Shown: positions 17,262 through 27,077, counted from the stretch's first letter. The stretch: 64,000 bases of DNA from Hungateiclostridiaceae bacterium UBA1305 (GCA_002307275.1 DBTX01000072.1:133792-197791), one strand, 5' to 3'. Numbers and translations: made by a program. Notes: a model not told the origin generated them from the sequence alone.

Positions 17262-19496
17262 ATGCACTCTGATAAGGGCAAAGCGCACAGAACGGATGAA
17301 CGCGTTAATAACATGAAAGAAGCAGTTGGAAAGAAAAAGGACTCTTCGGTTAAAAAAGGCAGGATCATCAAACTTTCAGAAAACGAACCGTCTCCTGCGG
17401 ATAAACCAGTAGAAGGAAAACTGGCAGATGGTATTTTACCTGAGAACATTGTATTTGCTCTTGATATAGGTACACGAACCGTTGTCGGGGTCGTTGGCGT
17501 CCAGGAAGATCATTTCTTCAGGATCATAGCTACTGAGGTTATCGAGCATAAGAACAGGGCAATGATGGATGGGCAGATCCATGATATAGAACAGGTAGCA
17601 GAAACCGCAGCTGGAGTTAAGGGCAAGCTTGAATCAAGATTGGGCGTAAAGCTGAAAAAAGTTGCAATTGCAGCAGCTGGCAGGGTGCTAAAGACCTGTC
17701 AGGTAAAAGTGGAAAAAAATCTTGAGCAGGGCAGGGAAATTGACTCCGAATTCGTAAGCAGCCTTGAGATCGAAGGTATTCAGCGTGCACAGATGATATT
17801 GGACGAGGAGACTGCTGCTGAAGACAAGACCCAGTTCTACTGTGTTGGGTACAGTGTGATCAATTATTATCTGAATGGATATGTCATATCCAAACTTACA
17901 GGCCATAAGGGGAAAAATGTCGGAGCAGATGTTCTTGCAACATTTCTGCCGCTGATTGTAGTCGACAGCCTTTACACAGTTATGAGCAAAATTGGACTTG
18001 AAGTGTCAAGCCTGACATTGGAGCCCATTGCAGCCATCAATGTGACGATCCCGGCCGATCTCAGACTGCTGAATCTGGCACTTGTTGATATTGGAGCCGG
18101 TACATCGGATATTGCGCTTACGAAAGACGGCAGTGTCATTGCTTATGCAATGGTACCGTTCGCGGGGGACGAAATCACAGAAAAAATATCGCAGCATTAT
18201 CTTGTTGATTTTAATACGGGTGAAAAAATAAAAATAGCATTATCATCAAATAAAGATAAGATCACATTTACAGATATTTTAAAAATAAAGCATTCAGTAA
18301 GCCCCGCAGAAGTTCTGAAAGCGATTGAGGGTACACTGCAGCTCCTGTCAACGACAATATCTCAGAAAATCATGGAATATAACCACAAGGCGCCCAATGC
18401 CATTTTCCTTGTCGGCGGAGGATGCCGCGTGCCTGAACTGTCTGAAATGATTGCACACCAGATGGAACTCCCTGCTGACAGAGTGGTAGTGAGGGGAAGG
18501 GATGTCATTCGGGATATCAAATTCAGTGACAAAAAGCTATATGGCCCTGAATCCATTACACCTTATGGAATCGCTGTTACTGCACAGATGTGCAGTGGTA
18601 AGGATTTTTTGACTGTTACCGTAAATGACAAAAAAATAAAGCTTTTCAATTCCAAGAAGCTTACGGTTGCTGACGCGCTGATTTTGTCCGGCTTTGATGC
18701 AAGCCAGCTGATCGGGCGAACCGGAAAAGGTATTTGTTATCATCTGAATGGGGAGAGGAAGCAGACAAGAGGTCAATATGGCGTAGCAGCTGAGATCTAT
18801 GTGAACGGAAAACCCGGCAGTATCGATACTGCGATAGCTTATGGCGATAATTTAAAAGTGATACCTGCTCAGGACGGAAGGGATACGCTGCTCAGAGCAT
18901 ACGAACTGGCTCCGGCAGGCTACAGCACAGGTACTGTAAAACTAAACGGGAACCCTGTTGATATCAGTACTGTAATTTCAGTAAATGGAAGACATGTTTC
19001 AAAGGATACGAAAATAAACGATGGCGATGATGTGCGGATTTCGCAGATAATGACTCTTAAGGACCTGCTGGAGGCAGGCGGGTATGACAGGACCACCTGT
19101 GATTTATCTGTAAATAAATCAACCAATTGTGACATGAACTATCCTTTGAATAATGGCGATGATATCATATGCGCTGAAAAAATTGAAGATCAACAGGCTG
19201 GAAAACAAGCCGTTTCAGAGATAACTCCTGATGAATTGATTCCGGAAGTCGAACTGATACAAAACGTTTCCGATACAAATCAGCAAAAAAATGGAACGCA
19301 GGTTATTGTAAATGGTCGTAATATACTATTGAAGGATAGCAAGTCTCAATACATTTTCGTCGATATTTTCAATTATATCGATTTTGATCTGACAAAGCCG
19401 AAAGGAACAATCGTACTCAGTCTGAACGGCCGACAGGCAGCATTTACGGATATCATAAAATCGGGAGATGTCATTGGAATCTACTGGAAGGGTTAA
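17262..19496 (+). CDS. FtsA-like actin-fold ATPase with long C-terminal extension
   Basis: A 744-residue protein. Residues ~60-445 are an actin/Hsp70-type ATPase: phosphate-1 loop FALDIGTRTVVGVVG (~65), an SHS2-like insert (KKVAIAAAGRVL), phosphate-2 loop LALVDIGAGTSDIALT (~272), and adenosine motif FLVGGGCRVPEL (~382). This resembles FtsA, the membrane tether of FtsZ. The core is preceded by a basic ~55-residue N-terminal part. A tail of ~300 residues (~450-744) has several repeats of the pattern NG-x(4-9)-T-x-I-x-x-GD, suggesting small beta-grasp modules. FtsA proper is ~420 residues, so this is a clostridial FtsA-related protein of unproven role, probably in division or envelope assembly. 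No ftsZ follows. Confidence 0.75.
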   Translation: MHSDKGKAHRTDERVNNMKEAVGKKKDSSVKKGRIIKLSENEPSPADKPVEGKLADGILPENIVFALDIGTRTVVGVVGVQEDHFFRIIATEVIEHKNRAMMDGQIHDIEQVAETAAGVKGKLESRLGVKLKKVAIAAAGRVLKTCQVKVEKNLEQGREIDSEFVSSLEIEGIQRAQMILDEETAAEDKTQFYCVGYSVINYYLNGYVISKLTGHKGKNVGADVLATFLPLIVVDSLYTVMSKIGLEVSSLTLEPIAAINVTIPADLRLLNLALVDIGAGTSDIALTKDGSVIAYAMVPFAGDEITEKISQHYLVDFNTGEKIKIALSSNKDKITFTDILKIKHSVSPAEVLKAIEGTLQLLSTTISQKIMEYNHKAPNAIFLVGGGCRVPELSEMIAHQMELPADRVVVRGRDVIRDIKFSDKKLYGPESITPYGIAVTAQMCSGKDFLTVTVNDKKIKLFNSKKLTVADALILSGFDASQLIGRTGKGICYHLNGERKQTRGQYGVAAEIYVNGKPGSIDTAIAYGDNLKVIPAQDGRDTLLRAYELAPAGYSTGTVKLNGNPVDISTVISVNGRHVSKDTKINDGDDVRISQIMTLKDLLEAGGYDRTTCDLSVNKSTNCDMNYPLNNGDDIICAEKIEDQQAGKQAVSEITPDELIPEVELIQNVSDTNQQKNGTQVIVNGRNILLKDSKSQYIFVDIFNYIDFDLTKPKGTIVLSLNGRQAAFTDIIKSGDVIGIYWKG

Positions 19497-19562
19497 GACA
19501 CTTGCTCACCTGGCATAATATGTTTGAATAAGTATTACATAAGATATTTGGGGGCGAAGGAT

Positions 19563-21296
19563 TTGAAAACTGCCAAAGATATGATTTATGGCAAATACAG
19601 AAGATATGAGAAGATATATATAAATATAACATGGGCGTATCTCATTCTTGCTTCGCTTATTTATTTTATAAAAAACATATTTTATATCAAACCTTCATTA
19701 ATAACCGATTCCGGACATAATACTGCCTTATTCCTGAGTATTGGTATATGCACCGCTTGTTTTGCAGGTAATTTCTTTAAGAAATATCTTTTCAATTCTG
19801 GAATACTTGAAAATAAAACCGTTTTTTTCGTTGAAAAGATACTTACTCTTTTTGCGATATCCCTGATACTCATTTACACAAATATAGGCACATGGCTGTT
19901 TTCAATCCTCCTGATTCCGATCATGATCACTTGTCTCATCAGGGGATTGAATCTTGGACTTTTACTTTTGATAAGTTCTTTTGGAATGCATACATCACTT
20001 TTCCTGTTGAGAAATTTGACCGAATACGCGAATGGAAGAATTCAACTTTCATCAATATATGATCAATTTTTCTCTTACTCAATCTATTATATAATATTTC
20101 TATTTTTTGTCATTCTCTTCGGTTTATTGTATAAAGAGGGTATTGAGCATGATTTTGAAGATAAGAAACTGATGGAACAATTGGAGGAGAAATATCAGCA
20201 GCTTGAGGCTGCACAGGACGAAATAAAAGTACAGTATGAAGAATTAATGTTAACGAATAACAAGCTGGAGCAATCGAATAAAAAGCTTTCAGACAGTATA
20301 GGCGAGTTCTATACACTTCAGCAGATCAGCCAGGCGATAAGCTCTATTTTGGATGTTAAGGAACTGCTCAAGCATCTTAATGACATTATAATAGGTGTTA
20401 TGGGTGTCAGTTATTCCACAATCATCCTGTACGATGAGAAAACAAACCGGTTGAAAGTCCATACTACAAATATAAGCAATCCAAATGACATGGTAACCAT
20501 GAAAGATAACATCAACAACGGTGTACTTCTTAATGCGCTCAACAACGGTGAAAATATCATGGAGAATTATGTTGACCCTGTCCAGTACATTTTCACATTA
20601 GGAAGAGATATCAATTCACTGATATGCCTGCCTTTAAATACAAAGACCAGGAAATTCGGCCTTGTATTGGTCGAACATACTTACAGCAATGCCTTTGATG
20701 AGGATAATCTGAGGTTGCTGAACATTATTTCCAAACAGGTAGGTATCGTCATGGAGAATGCGGAATTATACAATAAGATGACCGAACTGGCCAGGAAAGA
20801 TGGACTTACGGGAATATTCAACCGGCAATACTTCCAGGATAGGCTGGAGGTTGAATTTGACAACGCCAGGCGTGAAAATTATTCTCTGTCCCTTGCAATA
20901 TTCGATATTGATCACTTTAAAAAATTCAATGATACATATGGTCACCTGTTTGGCGACAAAGTACTGATATCCATTGTGGAAACTGTTTCTTCGACTCTGC
21001 GTAAAAACGATATCATCGCACGTTTCGGAGGAGAGGAGTTTATCATCCTGTTCCCAAGGACTGGTTTGCATGAGGCTTATGACAAGGTAGAAGCACTGAG
21101 AGAACGTGTATCACAACATGTGATAAAGGATAACCTTATTACTGCATCCGTTACCGTCAGCTTTGGGGTATCCTCATTTGATGAATGCACGCTTACTGAA
21201 AGCGATCTTGTAAAAACCGCCGACGATGCCTTGTATATAGCGAAAGAAGAAGGCAGGAACTGTGTGAGAATGTCAAAAGTTCTAAGTGGTCATTAA
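19563..21296 (+). CDS. Membrane diguanylate cyclase with GAF domain
   Basis: A 577-residue protein. TTG 19563 is preferred for the GGGGG/AAGGA upstream; a TTG at 19524 has no such site. About six N-terminal membrane helices (residues ~10-200) are followed by a coiled coil (EEKYQQLEAAQDEIKVQYEEL), a GAF domain (~255-400) and a C-terminal GGDEF domain. The active site is FGGEEF, and RKND five residues before it is a complete inhibitory I-site. It should make cyclic-di-GMP from two GTP with product inhibition; the ligand of the membrane and GAF sensors is unknown. The PilZ protein at 3.3 kb is a candidate receptor. Confidence 0.92.
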   Translation: MKTAKDMIYGKYRRYEKIYINITWAYLILASLIYFIKNIFYIKPSLITDSGHNTALFLSIGICTACFAGNFFKKYLFNSGILENKTVFFVEKILTLFAISLILIYTNIGTWLFSILLIPIMITCLIRGLNLGLLLLISSFGMHTSLFLLRNLTEYANGRIQLSSIYDQFFSYSIYYIIFLFFVILFGLLYKEGIEHDFEDKKLMEQLEEKYQQLEAAQDEIKVQYEELMLTNNKLEQSNKKLSDSIGEFYTLQQISQAISSILDVKELLKHLNDIIIGVMGVSYSTIILYDEKTNRLKVHTTNISNPNDMVTMKDNINNGVLLNALNNGENIMENYVDPVQYIFTLGRDINSLICLPLNTKTRKFGLVLVEHTYSNAFDEDNLRLLNIISKQVGIVMENAELYNKMTELARKDGLTGIFNRQYFQDRLEVEFDNARRENYSLSLAIFDIDHFKKFNDTYGHLFGDKVLISIVETVSSTLRKNDIIARFGGEEFIILFPRTGLHEAYDKVEALRERVSQHVIKDNLITASVTVSFGVSSFDECTLTESDLVKTADDALYIAKEEGRNCVRMSKVLSGH

Positions 21297-21390
21297 ATAA
21301 TCTTTATATTGCTGGTTTTGGTCCATGCACCAAATAGAAAAACGATAATATAGTGATACTAACAAACCTTTTTTTAGGGGGAGTCCATTG

Positions 21391-21462
21391 ATGAGAATTA
21401 TGGTATTAAAAATGCCGAGGCTTTTTGGCAGCTTAATTAAAAAGGTATTGCGAATGAGCTGA
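21391..21462 (+). CDS. spoVM: SpoVM-like amphipathic sporulation micropeptide
   Basis: A 23-residue frame, ATG 21391 behind the strong site AGGGGGAG. It reads MRIMVLKMPRLFGSLIKKVL, then RMS. This follows the pattern of B. subtilis SpoVM (26 residues): Met-basic, a hydrophobic stretch, Lys, hydrophobic, Pro at position 9, basic, then an amphipathic helix. SpoVM binds the convex forespore membrane and anchors SpoIVA for coat assembly. The location supports the call: in B. subtilis spoVM also sits beside rpmB on the opposite strand. Too short for standard gene finders. Confidence 0.8.
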   Translation: MRIMVLKMPRLFGSLIKKVLRMS

Positions 21463-21488
21463 AATGTACTGCAAAACCAAGGCAACAT

Positions 21489-21515
21489 AAAAAAAGCGTT
21501 CCAACGCCTTTTTTA
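21489..21515. terminator. Bidirectional terminator between spoVM and rpmB
   Basis: An A-run followed by GCGTT-CC-AACGC and a T-run (GCGTTCCAACGCCTTTTTT). The symmetric A and T runs let it end spoVM transcription rightward and rpmB transcription leftward. Confidence 0.85.
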
Positions 21516-21578
21516 TGTCGCCTTGATATCGGCTGCGACGCAATCGCAGCTGTATTTTTTCATGCTTATCTTTCAGAT

Positions 21579-21606
21579 CACTGATATTTCTTAATAGAAA
21601 TATCAG
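21579..21606. repeat. Perfect palindrome downstream of rpmB
   Basis: CTGATATTTCT and AGAAATATCAG are exact reverse complements around a 4-nt loop. With the GCTGCGA/TCGCAGC hairpin at ~21532-21551 it makes three hairpins in the 180-nt gap after rpmB. Role unknown. Confidence 0.6.
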
Positions 21607-21642
21607 TTACATGGTAGATTTACAGCATTGCTAAATCAGGTT

Positions 21643-21831
21643 TTAAATCGCTCTTGTTACCTTATTTGAACGCAGGCACCTGGAACAAACGTTAACGGAT
21701 TTCGGAGTGCCGCCTTCGATTACTCTGATTTTCTTTACATTGGGCTTCCAGAACCTGTTGGTCCTTCTGACCGAGTGGCTAACATTGTTGCCATACACGG
21801 TATCCTTGCTGCAAATATCGCATTTTGCCAT
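21643..21831 (-). CDS. rpmB: Ribosomal protein bL28
   Basis: A 62-residue protein, the usual length for bL28. It has MAKCDICSK at the N-terminus and VNVCSRCLRS near the C-terminus, the paired cysteines of the zinc-binding form, with the basic SHSVRRTNRFWKPN segment between. A component of the 50S subunit. An AAGGAGG-like site precedes ATG 21831. It is transcribed away from recG and towards spoVM, as in B. subtilis. Confidence 0.97.
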   Translation of the reverse strand: MAKCDICSKDTVYGNNVSHSVRRTNRFWKPNVKKIRVIEGGTPKSVNVCSRCLRSNKVTRAI

Positions 21832-22019
21832 CTATATCACACCTCCTTCAAACTGGAGCTACTATCCCACAAAGCATAACTATTTTAACACATTAACGCC
21901 AAAATTCGCAAGGATTTTTTAAAATTATGTTTTAACATTATAAATAAATAAGTATGGTAAAGAAAGGTACTATATATTAAAATTAAAAGGAATGTCAATG
22001 ATATGGGAGAATTAGTACA

Positions 22020-24098
22020 ATGAATGAACACCCGACCCTGTTGTTAAATAAGCCGCTGCAATTTCTTAAAGGTGTGGGAGAGGCTAAAGCCGCCCTCTTC
22101 AAGCGGCTTGACATTTATACAGTCGGTGATGCGATCACTCATTATCCAAGAGATTATGAAGACCGAAGCAGGCTGAAAAGACTTGCTGAGCTTCAGGATG
22201 GTGAGCAATGCTCGTTTGAGGGAATCATTGCTTCAAAAATCGTTGAATCCAGACCCAGAAAGGGATTACTGGTCAGCCGGGTCAGTATTAAAGATGACAC
22301 AGGCCTTATATATGCCACATGGTTTAATCAGCCCTATCTCAAAAATAACATTAAAACAGGCGACAGGTTCATATTTTACGGAACGATAACCAGAAAAAGA
22401 ACTTTTGAGGTACTCAATCCGGTTTATGAAAAAGCAGATGAAGAAAAAGGCCCTGTAAACACCTGCAGGATCGTACCGGTATACCCGGCGACAGGAAAGC
22501 TTACACAAAATGCGATAAGGTCCGTCATAAGAAATGCAATAGAGGTTGCCGGAAACGAAATTATAGATGTTTTACCACAATGGATCCTTGAAAAATACAA
22601 CCTTGAGGGCTTTAAATACTCTATAAACAATATCCATTATCCCGAGAGCGACAAAGCATTTTTAAAGGCGAGGGAAAGGCTCGTTTTTGAAGAACTGCTT
22701 TTGCTTCAACTTGCGTTGCTCAGTCAGAAAACAGCTGCGGATACGACTGATATTGGTATTAGGTTTAAAGCAGGAGAAATTGGCAAATTTACAGCAACCC
22801 TGCCCTTCAAGCTGACCGCTGCGCAGATCAGGGTCCTGGCTGAAATTGAATGCGATATGGAGAATGGAAGGGTAATGAACAGGCTTGTACAGGGAGATGT
22901 GGGTTCAGGAAAGACGATAATTGCCGTACTTGCGCTGGTTAAGGCGGTCAGAAGCGGATATCAGGGCGCATTGATGGTTCCTACTGAAATTCTGGCTGAA
23001 CAGCATTTTCGTTCTATTTCACCGATGCTTGAAACAATTGGCATACGTACTGCACTTCTGACCGGCAGCACGGGGGTGAAAGCTTCAAGGGAACTGCTGG
23101 CGGGCATCAGGGATGGCAGTTTGGACATTGTGATCGGTACACATGCACTCCTGGAGGAAAAGGTCGTTTTTGACCACCTCGGCTTGGTAGTGACTGACGA
23201 ACAACATAGATTTGGTGTAAGACAAAGGACAGTGCTTTCAAAGAAAGGTGAAAATCCCGACATGATTGTAATGACAGCGACGCCGATCCCAAGAACTCTT
23301 GCACTCATTTTATACGGCGATTTGGACATTTCCATCATTGATGAACTTCCTCCGGGAAGGAAGAAGATTGAAACATATGCTGTTGATGCAGGAATGAGGG
23401 AGAGAATCAATAAATTCATCAGAAAACAGGTGTCGGAAGGCCGGCAGGTATATATCGTCTGTCCGTTGGTAGATGAATCGGATGCGATTGAGGCAAAATC
23501 TGCGGCAAATCATGCAGAGGAGCTTGCACATAAGGTGTTCAGCGATCTGACTGTCGCGTTAATACACGGCAGAATGAAAGCCGCAGAGAAGGACTCCGTA
23601 ATGGCAGGCTTTGCGGCAGGCGAAACGGATATACTGGTATCGACGACAGTTATCGAGGTTGGAGTCAACATACCCAATGCATCGCTGATGGTCGTTGAAA
23701 ATGCTGAAAGATTCGGCCTTGCTCAGCTGCATCAGTTAAGGGGGAGGGTGGGAAGAGGGGCGCATCAGTCCTACTGTGTCCTGTTCAACGAAAGCAAATC
23801 GGAGATCGCACGAGAGCGGATGAAGGTCATGGAAAAGACCTCAGATGGCTTTGTTATTTCGGAGAAAGACCTGGAATTAAGGGGACCGGGCGATTTCTTC
23901 GGTACAAGGCAGCATGGTATCCCGGAGCTGAAAATCGCAAATCTTTATAGAGATATGGACATACTGAAGAAAGCGCAGGAGGCTGCATTATTGCTCAAGG
24001 AAAAGGACAAGCTTCTCAAAAGTGCAGAAAACAGGCTTCTTGGACTTGCTGTAAACAAGAGATTTACGGGCATTGCAAATACAAGCAGGTTAAATTGA
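22020..24098 (+). CDS. recG: ATP-dependent DNA helicase RecG
   Basis: A 692-residue branch-migration helicase that reverses stalled replication forks and processes Holliday junctions. N-terminal wedge/OB-fold domain (residues ~1-250, with DYEDRSRLK), then helicase motifs: Walker A GDVGSGKT (~300), DEQHRFGVRQR (DEQH box, ~395), TATPIPRTL, and helicase C with LRGRVGRG (~575) and ELRGPGDFFGTRQHG. Full length for the family. ATG 22020 follows GGGAGAA. It heads a likely recG-rsmD-coaD transcript. Confidence 0.97.
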   Translation: MNEHPTLLLNKPLQFLKGVGEAKAALFKRLDIYTVGDAITHYPRDYEDRSRLKRLAELQDGEQCSFEGIIASKIVESRPRKGLLVSRVSIKDDTGLIYATWFNQPYLKNNIKTGDRFIFYGTITRKRTFEVLNPVYEKADEEKGPVNTCRIVPVYPATGKLTQNAIRSVIRNAIEVAGNEIIDVLPQWILEKYNLEGFKYSINNIHYPESDKAFLKARERLVFEELLLLQLALLSQKTAADTTDIGIRFKAGEIGKFTATLPFKLTAAQIRVLAEIECDMENGRVMNRLVQGDVGSGKTIIAVLALVKAVRSGYQGALMVPTEILAEQHFRSISPMLETIGIRTALLTGSTGVKASRELLAGIRDGSLDIVIGTHALLEEKVVFDHLGLVVTDEQHRFGVRQRTVLSKKGENPDMIVMTATPIPRTLALILYGDLDISIIDELPPGRKKIETYAVDAGMRERINKFIRKQVSEGRQVYIVCPLVDESDAIEAKSAANHAEELAHKVFSDLTVALIHGRMKAAEKDSVMAGFAAGETDILVSTTVIEVGVNIPNASLMVVENAERFGLAQLHQLRGRVGRGAHQSYCVLFNESKSEIARERMKVMEKTSDGFVISEKDLELRGPGDFFGTRQHGIPELKIANLYRDMDILKKAQEAALLLKEKDKLLKSAENRLLGLAVNKRFTGIANTSRLN

Positions 24099-24162
24099 GG
24101 TAAATTGAGTTTTTAGAAAAATTATTGACCTAACTATTGATCCCAATACAGGAGAAAATGAT

Positions 24163-24726
24163 ATGCTAAGAGTTATAGCTGGCTCTGCCAAAGGACATAA
24201 GTTAAAAACAATAAAGGGATTGACGACACGACCGACAACGGACCGGGTCAAGGAATCTCTTTTTAATATCATTGCCGGACATCTTGAATCCGCGAATGTG
24301 CTTGATGTATTTGCCGGTACGGGAAGTCTTGGAATAGAAGCGCTCAGCAGAGGAGCCGAAAAAGCGGTATTTTTCGACAAAAGCACGGAATGCTGTAATT
24401 TAATAAGGGATAATTTAACGCATACAAAGCTTACTGAAAAAGCAGAAGTATATGCGGTTGACTTTGCCGGCGGGATTGAAAGACTGTATGCGCAAGGCAG
24501 AAAATTCGACCTGATTTTGCTGGATCCGCCATATAACAAAAATTTTATTCAAGATACGTTAAAAATATTGAAAAATAATGATATAATAAGGGATAATGGT
24601 ATTATTGTAGCAGAGCATAGTTTGTCGGATAGCCTGCCGGATGTTTCAGGAAGGCTTGAGGCAATTGATTCCAGGAAGTACGGTGATACGGTTCTCACTA
24701 TTTACATAGCCCGGAAGTCGGAGTGA
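24163..24726 (+). CDS. rsmD: 16S rRNA (guanine(966)-N(2))-methyltransferase
   Basis: A 187-residue SAM-dependent enzyme. MLRVIAGSAKGHKL opens the family; DVFAGTGSLGIEALSRGA is the SAM-binding motif I; LILLDPPYNK is the catalytic motif IV (DPPY) that methylates an exocyclic amine. It acts on 16S rRNA in the assembled 30S subunit. ATG 24163 has GGAGAA upstream. coaD follows 28 nt later, a pairing conserved across Firmicutes. Confidence 0.95.
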   Translation: MLRVIAGSAKGHKLKTIKGLTTRPTTDRVKESLFNIIAGHLESANVLDVFAGTGSLGIEALSRGAEKAVFFDKSTECCNLIRDNLTHTKLTEKAEVYAVDFAGGIERLYAQGRKFDLILLDPPYNKNFIQDTLKILKNNDIIRDNGIIVAEHSLSDSLPDVSGRLEAIDSRKYGDTVLTIYIARKSE

Positions 24727-24754
24727 TTTGCTGATAAGGATGGTAGTCTGACAA

Positions 24755-25234
24755 ATGGTATTTGTTTATCCAGGAAGTTTTGATCCTATAACGAACGGTC
24801 ATATGGATATAATATTCAGAGCGGTAAGGATTTGCGACAAACTGATTGTGGCTGTGGGAAGCAACGAAAGCAAAAAGCCTGCTTTCTCAACGGAAGAGCG
24901 GATCGAACTGATAAGATGCGCACTTGAAGGCCGGGAAGACGTCGTCGTTACGAGTTTCTCAGGACTTTTAGCCGATTTCGTAAAAAGAGTGGGCGCTAAA
25001 ACTGTTATCAAAGGACTCAGGGCGATGTCTGATTTTGAATATGAACTTCAGATGGCGCACTTAAACAAAAATCTTGAACCTGATATGGAAACTCTTTTTA
25101 TGATGACAAATGTCAATTACTCGTACTTGAGTTCCAGCGCTGTAAAAGAAATTGCTAAAAATGGCGGTAAGATAGATGGATTGGTTCCAGAGTGCATCAA
25201 AGACAGAATTATTGAAAAACTGACCTGTAAATAG
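24755..25234 (+). CDS. coaD: Phosphopantetheine adenylyltransferase
   Basis: A 159-residue enzyme, the standard length. It transfers AMP from ATP to 4'-phosphopantetheine to make dephospho-CoA. Nucleotidyltransferase motif [10 protein letters not shown] (residues ~7-16) near the N-terminus and [14 protein letters not shown] (the ISSTxxR-like motif) near residue 125. Cytosolic hexamer in the family. It follows rsmD and precedes the coiled-coil gene by 20 nt. Confidence 0.97.
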   Translation: MVFVYPGSFDPITNGHMDIIFRAVRICDKLIVAVGSNESKKPAFSTEERIELIRCALEGREDVVVTSFSGLLADFVKRVGAKTVIKGLRAMSDFEYELQMAHLNKNLEPDMETLFMMTNVNYSYLSSSAVKEIAKNGGKIDGLVPECIKDRIIEKLTCK

Positions 25235-25254
25235 GGCGTTTAGGGGGTTAATCT

Positions 25255-25692
25255 ATGGAGATACTTTCCGTATTGGAGACTTTGGAAGACCTGGTGGAAA
25301 AGAGTGTAGGCGTTCCGTTCTCAGGTAAATGCCTCGTTGATAGGGAAGAAATACTGGAGATCATAAAGGAAGTCAGGCTTAAACTGCCTGATGATATCAA
25401 ACAGGCGAAATGGGTCAAGGAGGAGAGACAGAGAATCCTCATGGAAGCCCAAAAAGAAGCGAATAATATGGTTAAGGATGCTGAAAGCAAAATTTCTTCG
25501 TTGGTGGATGAACACGAGATCACAAAAAAAGCATATGAGCAAGCCAATGAAATAATATCCAGTGCACAAAAAAATGCACGTGAAATCAGACTGGGCACAA
25601 AAGAGTATGCAGACAGTGTCCTCAACAAAGTGGAAGAAATACTTGCTGATACGATCGAGGTTATAAAAATGGACAGGCAGGAGCTGAAATAA
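25255..25692 (+). CDS. Coiled-coil protein of unknown role, downstream of coaD
   Basis: A 145-residue protein, ATG 25255 after AGGGGGTT. From residue ~55 it is almost wholly predicted helix with Glu/Lys/Ala-rich heptads (RQRILMEAQKEANNMVKDAE, then NEIISSAQKNAREI), like the stalk of ATP synthase subunits b/E/H or the second half of DivIVA. There is no membrane segment. Clostridia often carry such a gene between coaD and ylbJ; many are labelled ATPase on the basis of this weak stalk resemblance. I do not assign a function. It converges on ylbJ with an 17-nt gap. Confidence 0.7.
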   Translation: MEILSVLETLEDLVEKSVGVPFSGKCLVDREEILEIIKEVRLKLPDDIKQAKWVKEERQRILMEAQKEANNMVKDAESKISSLVDEHEITKKAYEQANEIISSAQKNAREIRLGTKEYADSVLNKVEEILADTIEVIKMDRQELK

Positions 25693-25709
25693 AGCGGACT
25701 GATACATAA

Positions 25710-27005
25710 TCAATGATGCCTTTTAAAACGGGTTTTATTTTCTGCAGTGCGCCGGCAGATCATTCTAAAAAATGTGAAGGCGCAAAGTAGTAGTGACAAC
25801 GTCAAAAGTGAAGATCCGAAAGTTTTAAGCCAACTAACCGTAGTAGGCATGCTGCTGCCGAGGACGGGTTCCCTGACACTCATTTCAAAATGGAAACATC
25901 TCAAAAAAAGCCAGGTATAAAACGCAGATATGACCCCTTGAAGCATTTTGCCGATCAAATATGGGCGAATGCTTATGTCAGTTTTGGATGCGATACTAAA
26001 TACCTGGAAGTGAACCGACAAACCCGCCCAGCCAATTATGAAACTGGCTGCCGGGAGTTGTACTGCCAATGGAAGCTCACTGATGGAGCTGACTAGATTC
26101 GAACCTGTAGTAATTTCAAAAAAACCGCTCAGAATTCCTTTGAATACATTCGTATCCAAACCAAGAGGAAAAAGGACAACAGCAAACAGCTTTGAAGCAG
26201 CCCCTATGATTCCTGTCTCTGTCAGCAGACTGATGATTACTGAAAAAAGTACAATAAAGCCTCCGATCGCCAGGATAGTTCCTACAGAATTTTTTACTGA
26301 ATCGCCTATGGTTATTCCAATGTTTGTTCCGGAACCGCTGGCTCCCTCCAAAAGCTTTATTTTAAATGCTTTAAATGGATTTTTCCAAATTTTCTCATAT
26401 CTTAATTTACGTCCTGTCGGGTTACTGCCGGCTTTATAAAATCTGAATAGGAACCCAACGGTCAGGCATGCGATAAAGTGACAGGCGAGAAGGAGCAGAC
26501 CAAGCTGCGGAGAACCATACATACCGGTTCCGACGGCACCAACGATAAAAAGAGGGCCGGAGTTGTTTGTAAATGCCAGCAGCCTTTCCGCTTCAATACG
26601 GGTAAGGTCACCTTTACTGCGAAAATCACAGGTTATCTTTGCTCCGACCGGATACCCGGATGTGACCCCAAGTGCCAGTGCAAATGATCCACATCCGGGC
26701 ACATTGAAAAAAGGCCTCATAACGGGTTCCAGCAGCACGCCGGAAGCACGTATGAAGCCTGTTGAGTTTAATATTTCAGCTGAAACAAAGAATGGAAACA
26801 GAGAAGGAACCACAACACCCGCCCATAATACCAACCCGTTCAGCGCCGCCTTAACCGCTGTGTCTGACAGCAGTATGAGACAGAGGATAAAAATGATGCA
26901 TAGCGCAGGAATCGAGAACAGTCTGACATATATAACCCTGGACGGTTTCGCCAGTATCAGGATCAGTACAAATGCAGTGAGCAATGCGGCAGCTATTAAT
27001 GCCAT
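25710..27005 (-). CDS. ylbJ: Sporulation integral membrane protein YlbJ
   Basis: A 431-residue membrane protein with about ten hydrophobic helices. VVVPSLFPFFV (a Gate-domain nucleoside-transporter-like motif), TSGYPVGAKI and FTNNSGPLFIVGAVG are family hallmarks. YlbJ is made in the mother cell under sigma-E and is needed for normal spore cortex in B. subtilis; the Gate fold suggests transport, but the substrate is unknown. The proximity to coaD matches B. subtilis, where ylbJ follows coaD. It is leftward and downstream of ilvE by 72 nt. Confidence 0.9.
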   Translation of the reverse strand: MALIAAALLTAFVLILILAKPSRVIYVRLFSIPALCIIFILCLILLSDTAVKAALNGLVLWAGVVVPSLFPFFVSAEILNSTGFIRASGVLLEPVMRPFFNVPGCGSFALALGVTSGYPVGAKITCDFRSKGDLTRIEAERLLAFTNNSGPLFIVGAVGTGMYGSPQLGLLLLACHFIACLTVGFLFRFYKAGSNPTGRKLRYEKIWKNPFKAFKIKLLEGASGSGTNIGITIGDSVKNSVGTILAIGGFIVLFSVIISLLTETGIIGAASKLFAVVLFPLGLDTNVFKGILSGFFEITTGSNLVSSISELPLAVQLPAASFIIGWAGLSVHFQVFSIASKTDISIRPYLIGKMLQGVISAFYTWLFLRCFHFEMSVREPVLGSSMPTTVSWLKTFGSSLLTLSLLLCAFTFFRMICRRTAENKTRFKRHH

Positions 27006-27077
27006 CCGATATCAACTCTTGTTCCAGCGTTTCCCTATGAATTCTATTAGCAATATGCGTAAATATTCCAAACTAAG

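Noticed and set aside
22961..23419. 152-codon minus-strand open frame
   Set aside because: Shadow of recG; no start signal and low-complexity Ser/Pro composition.
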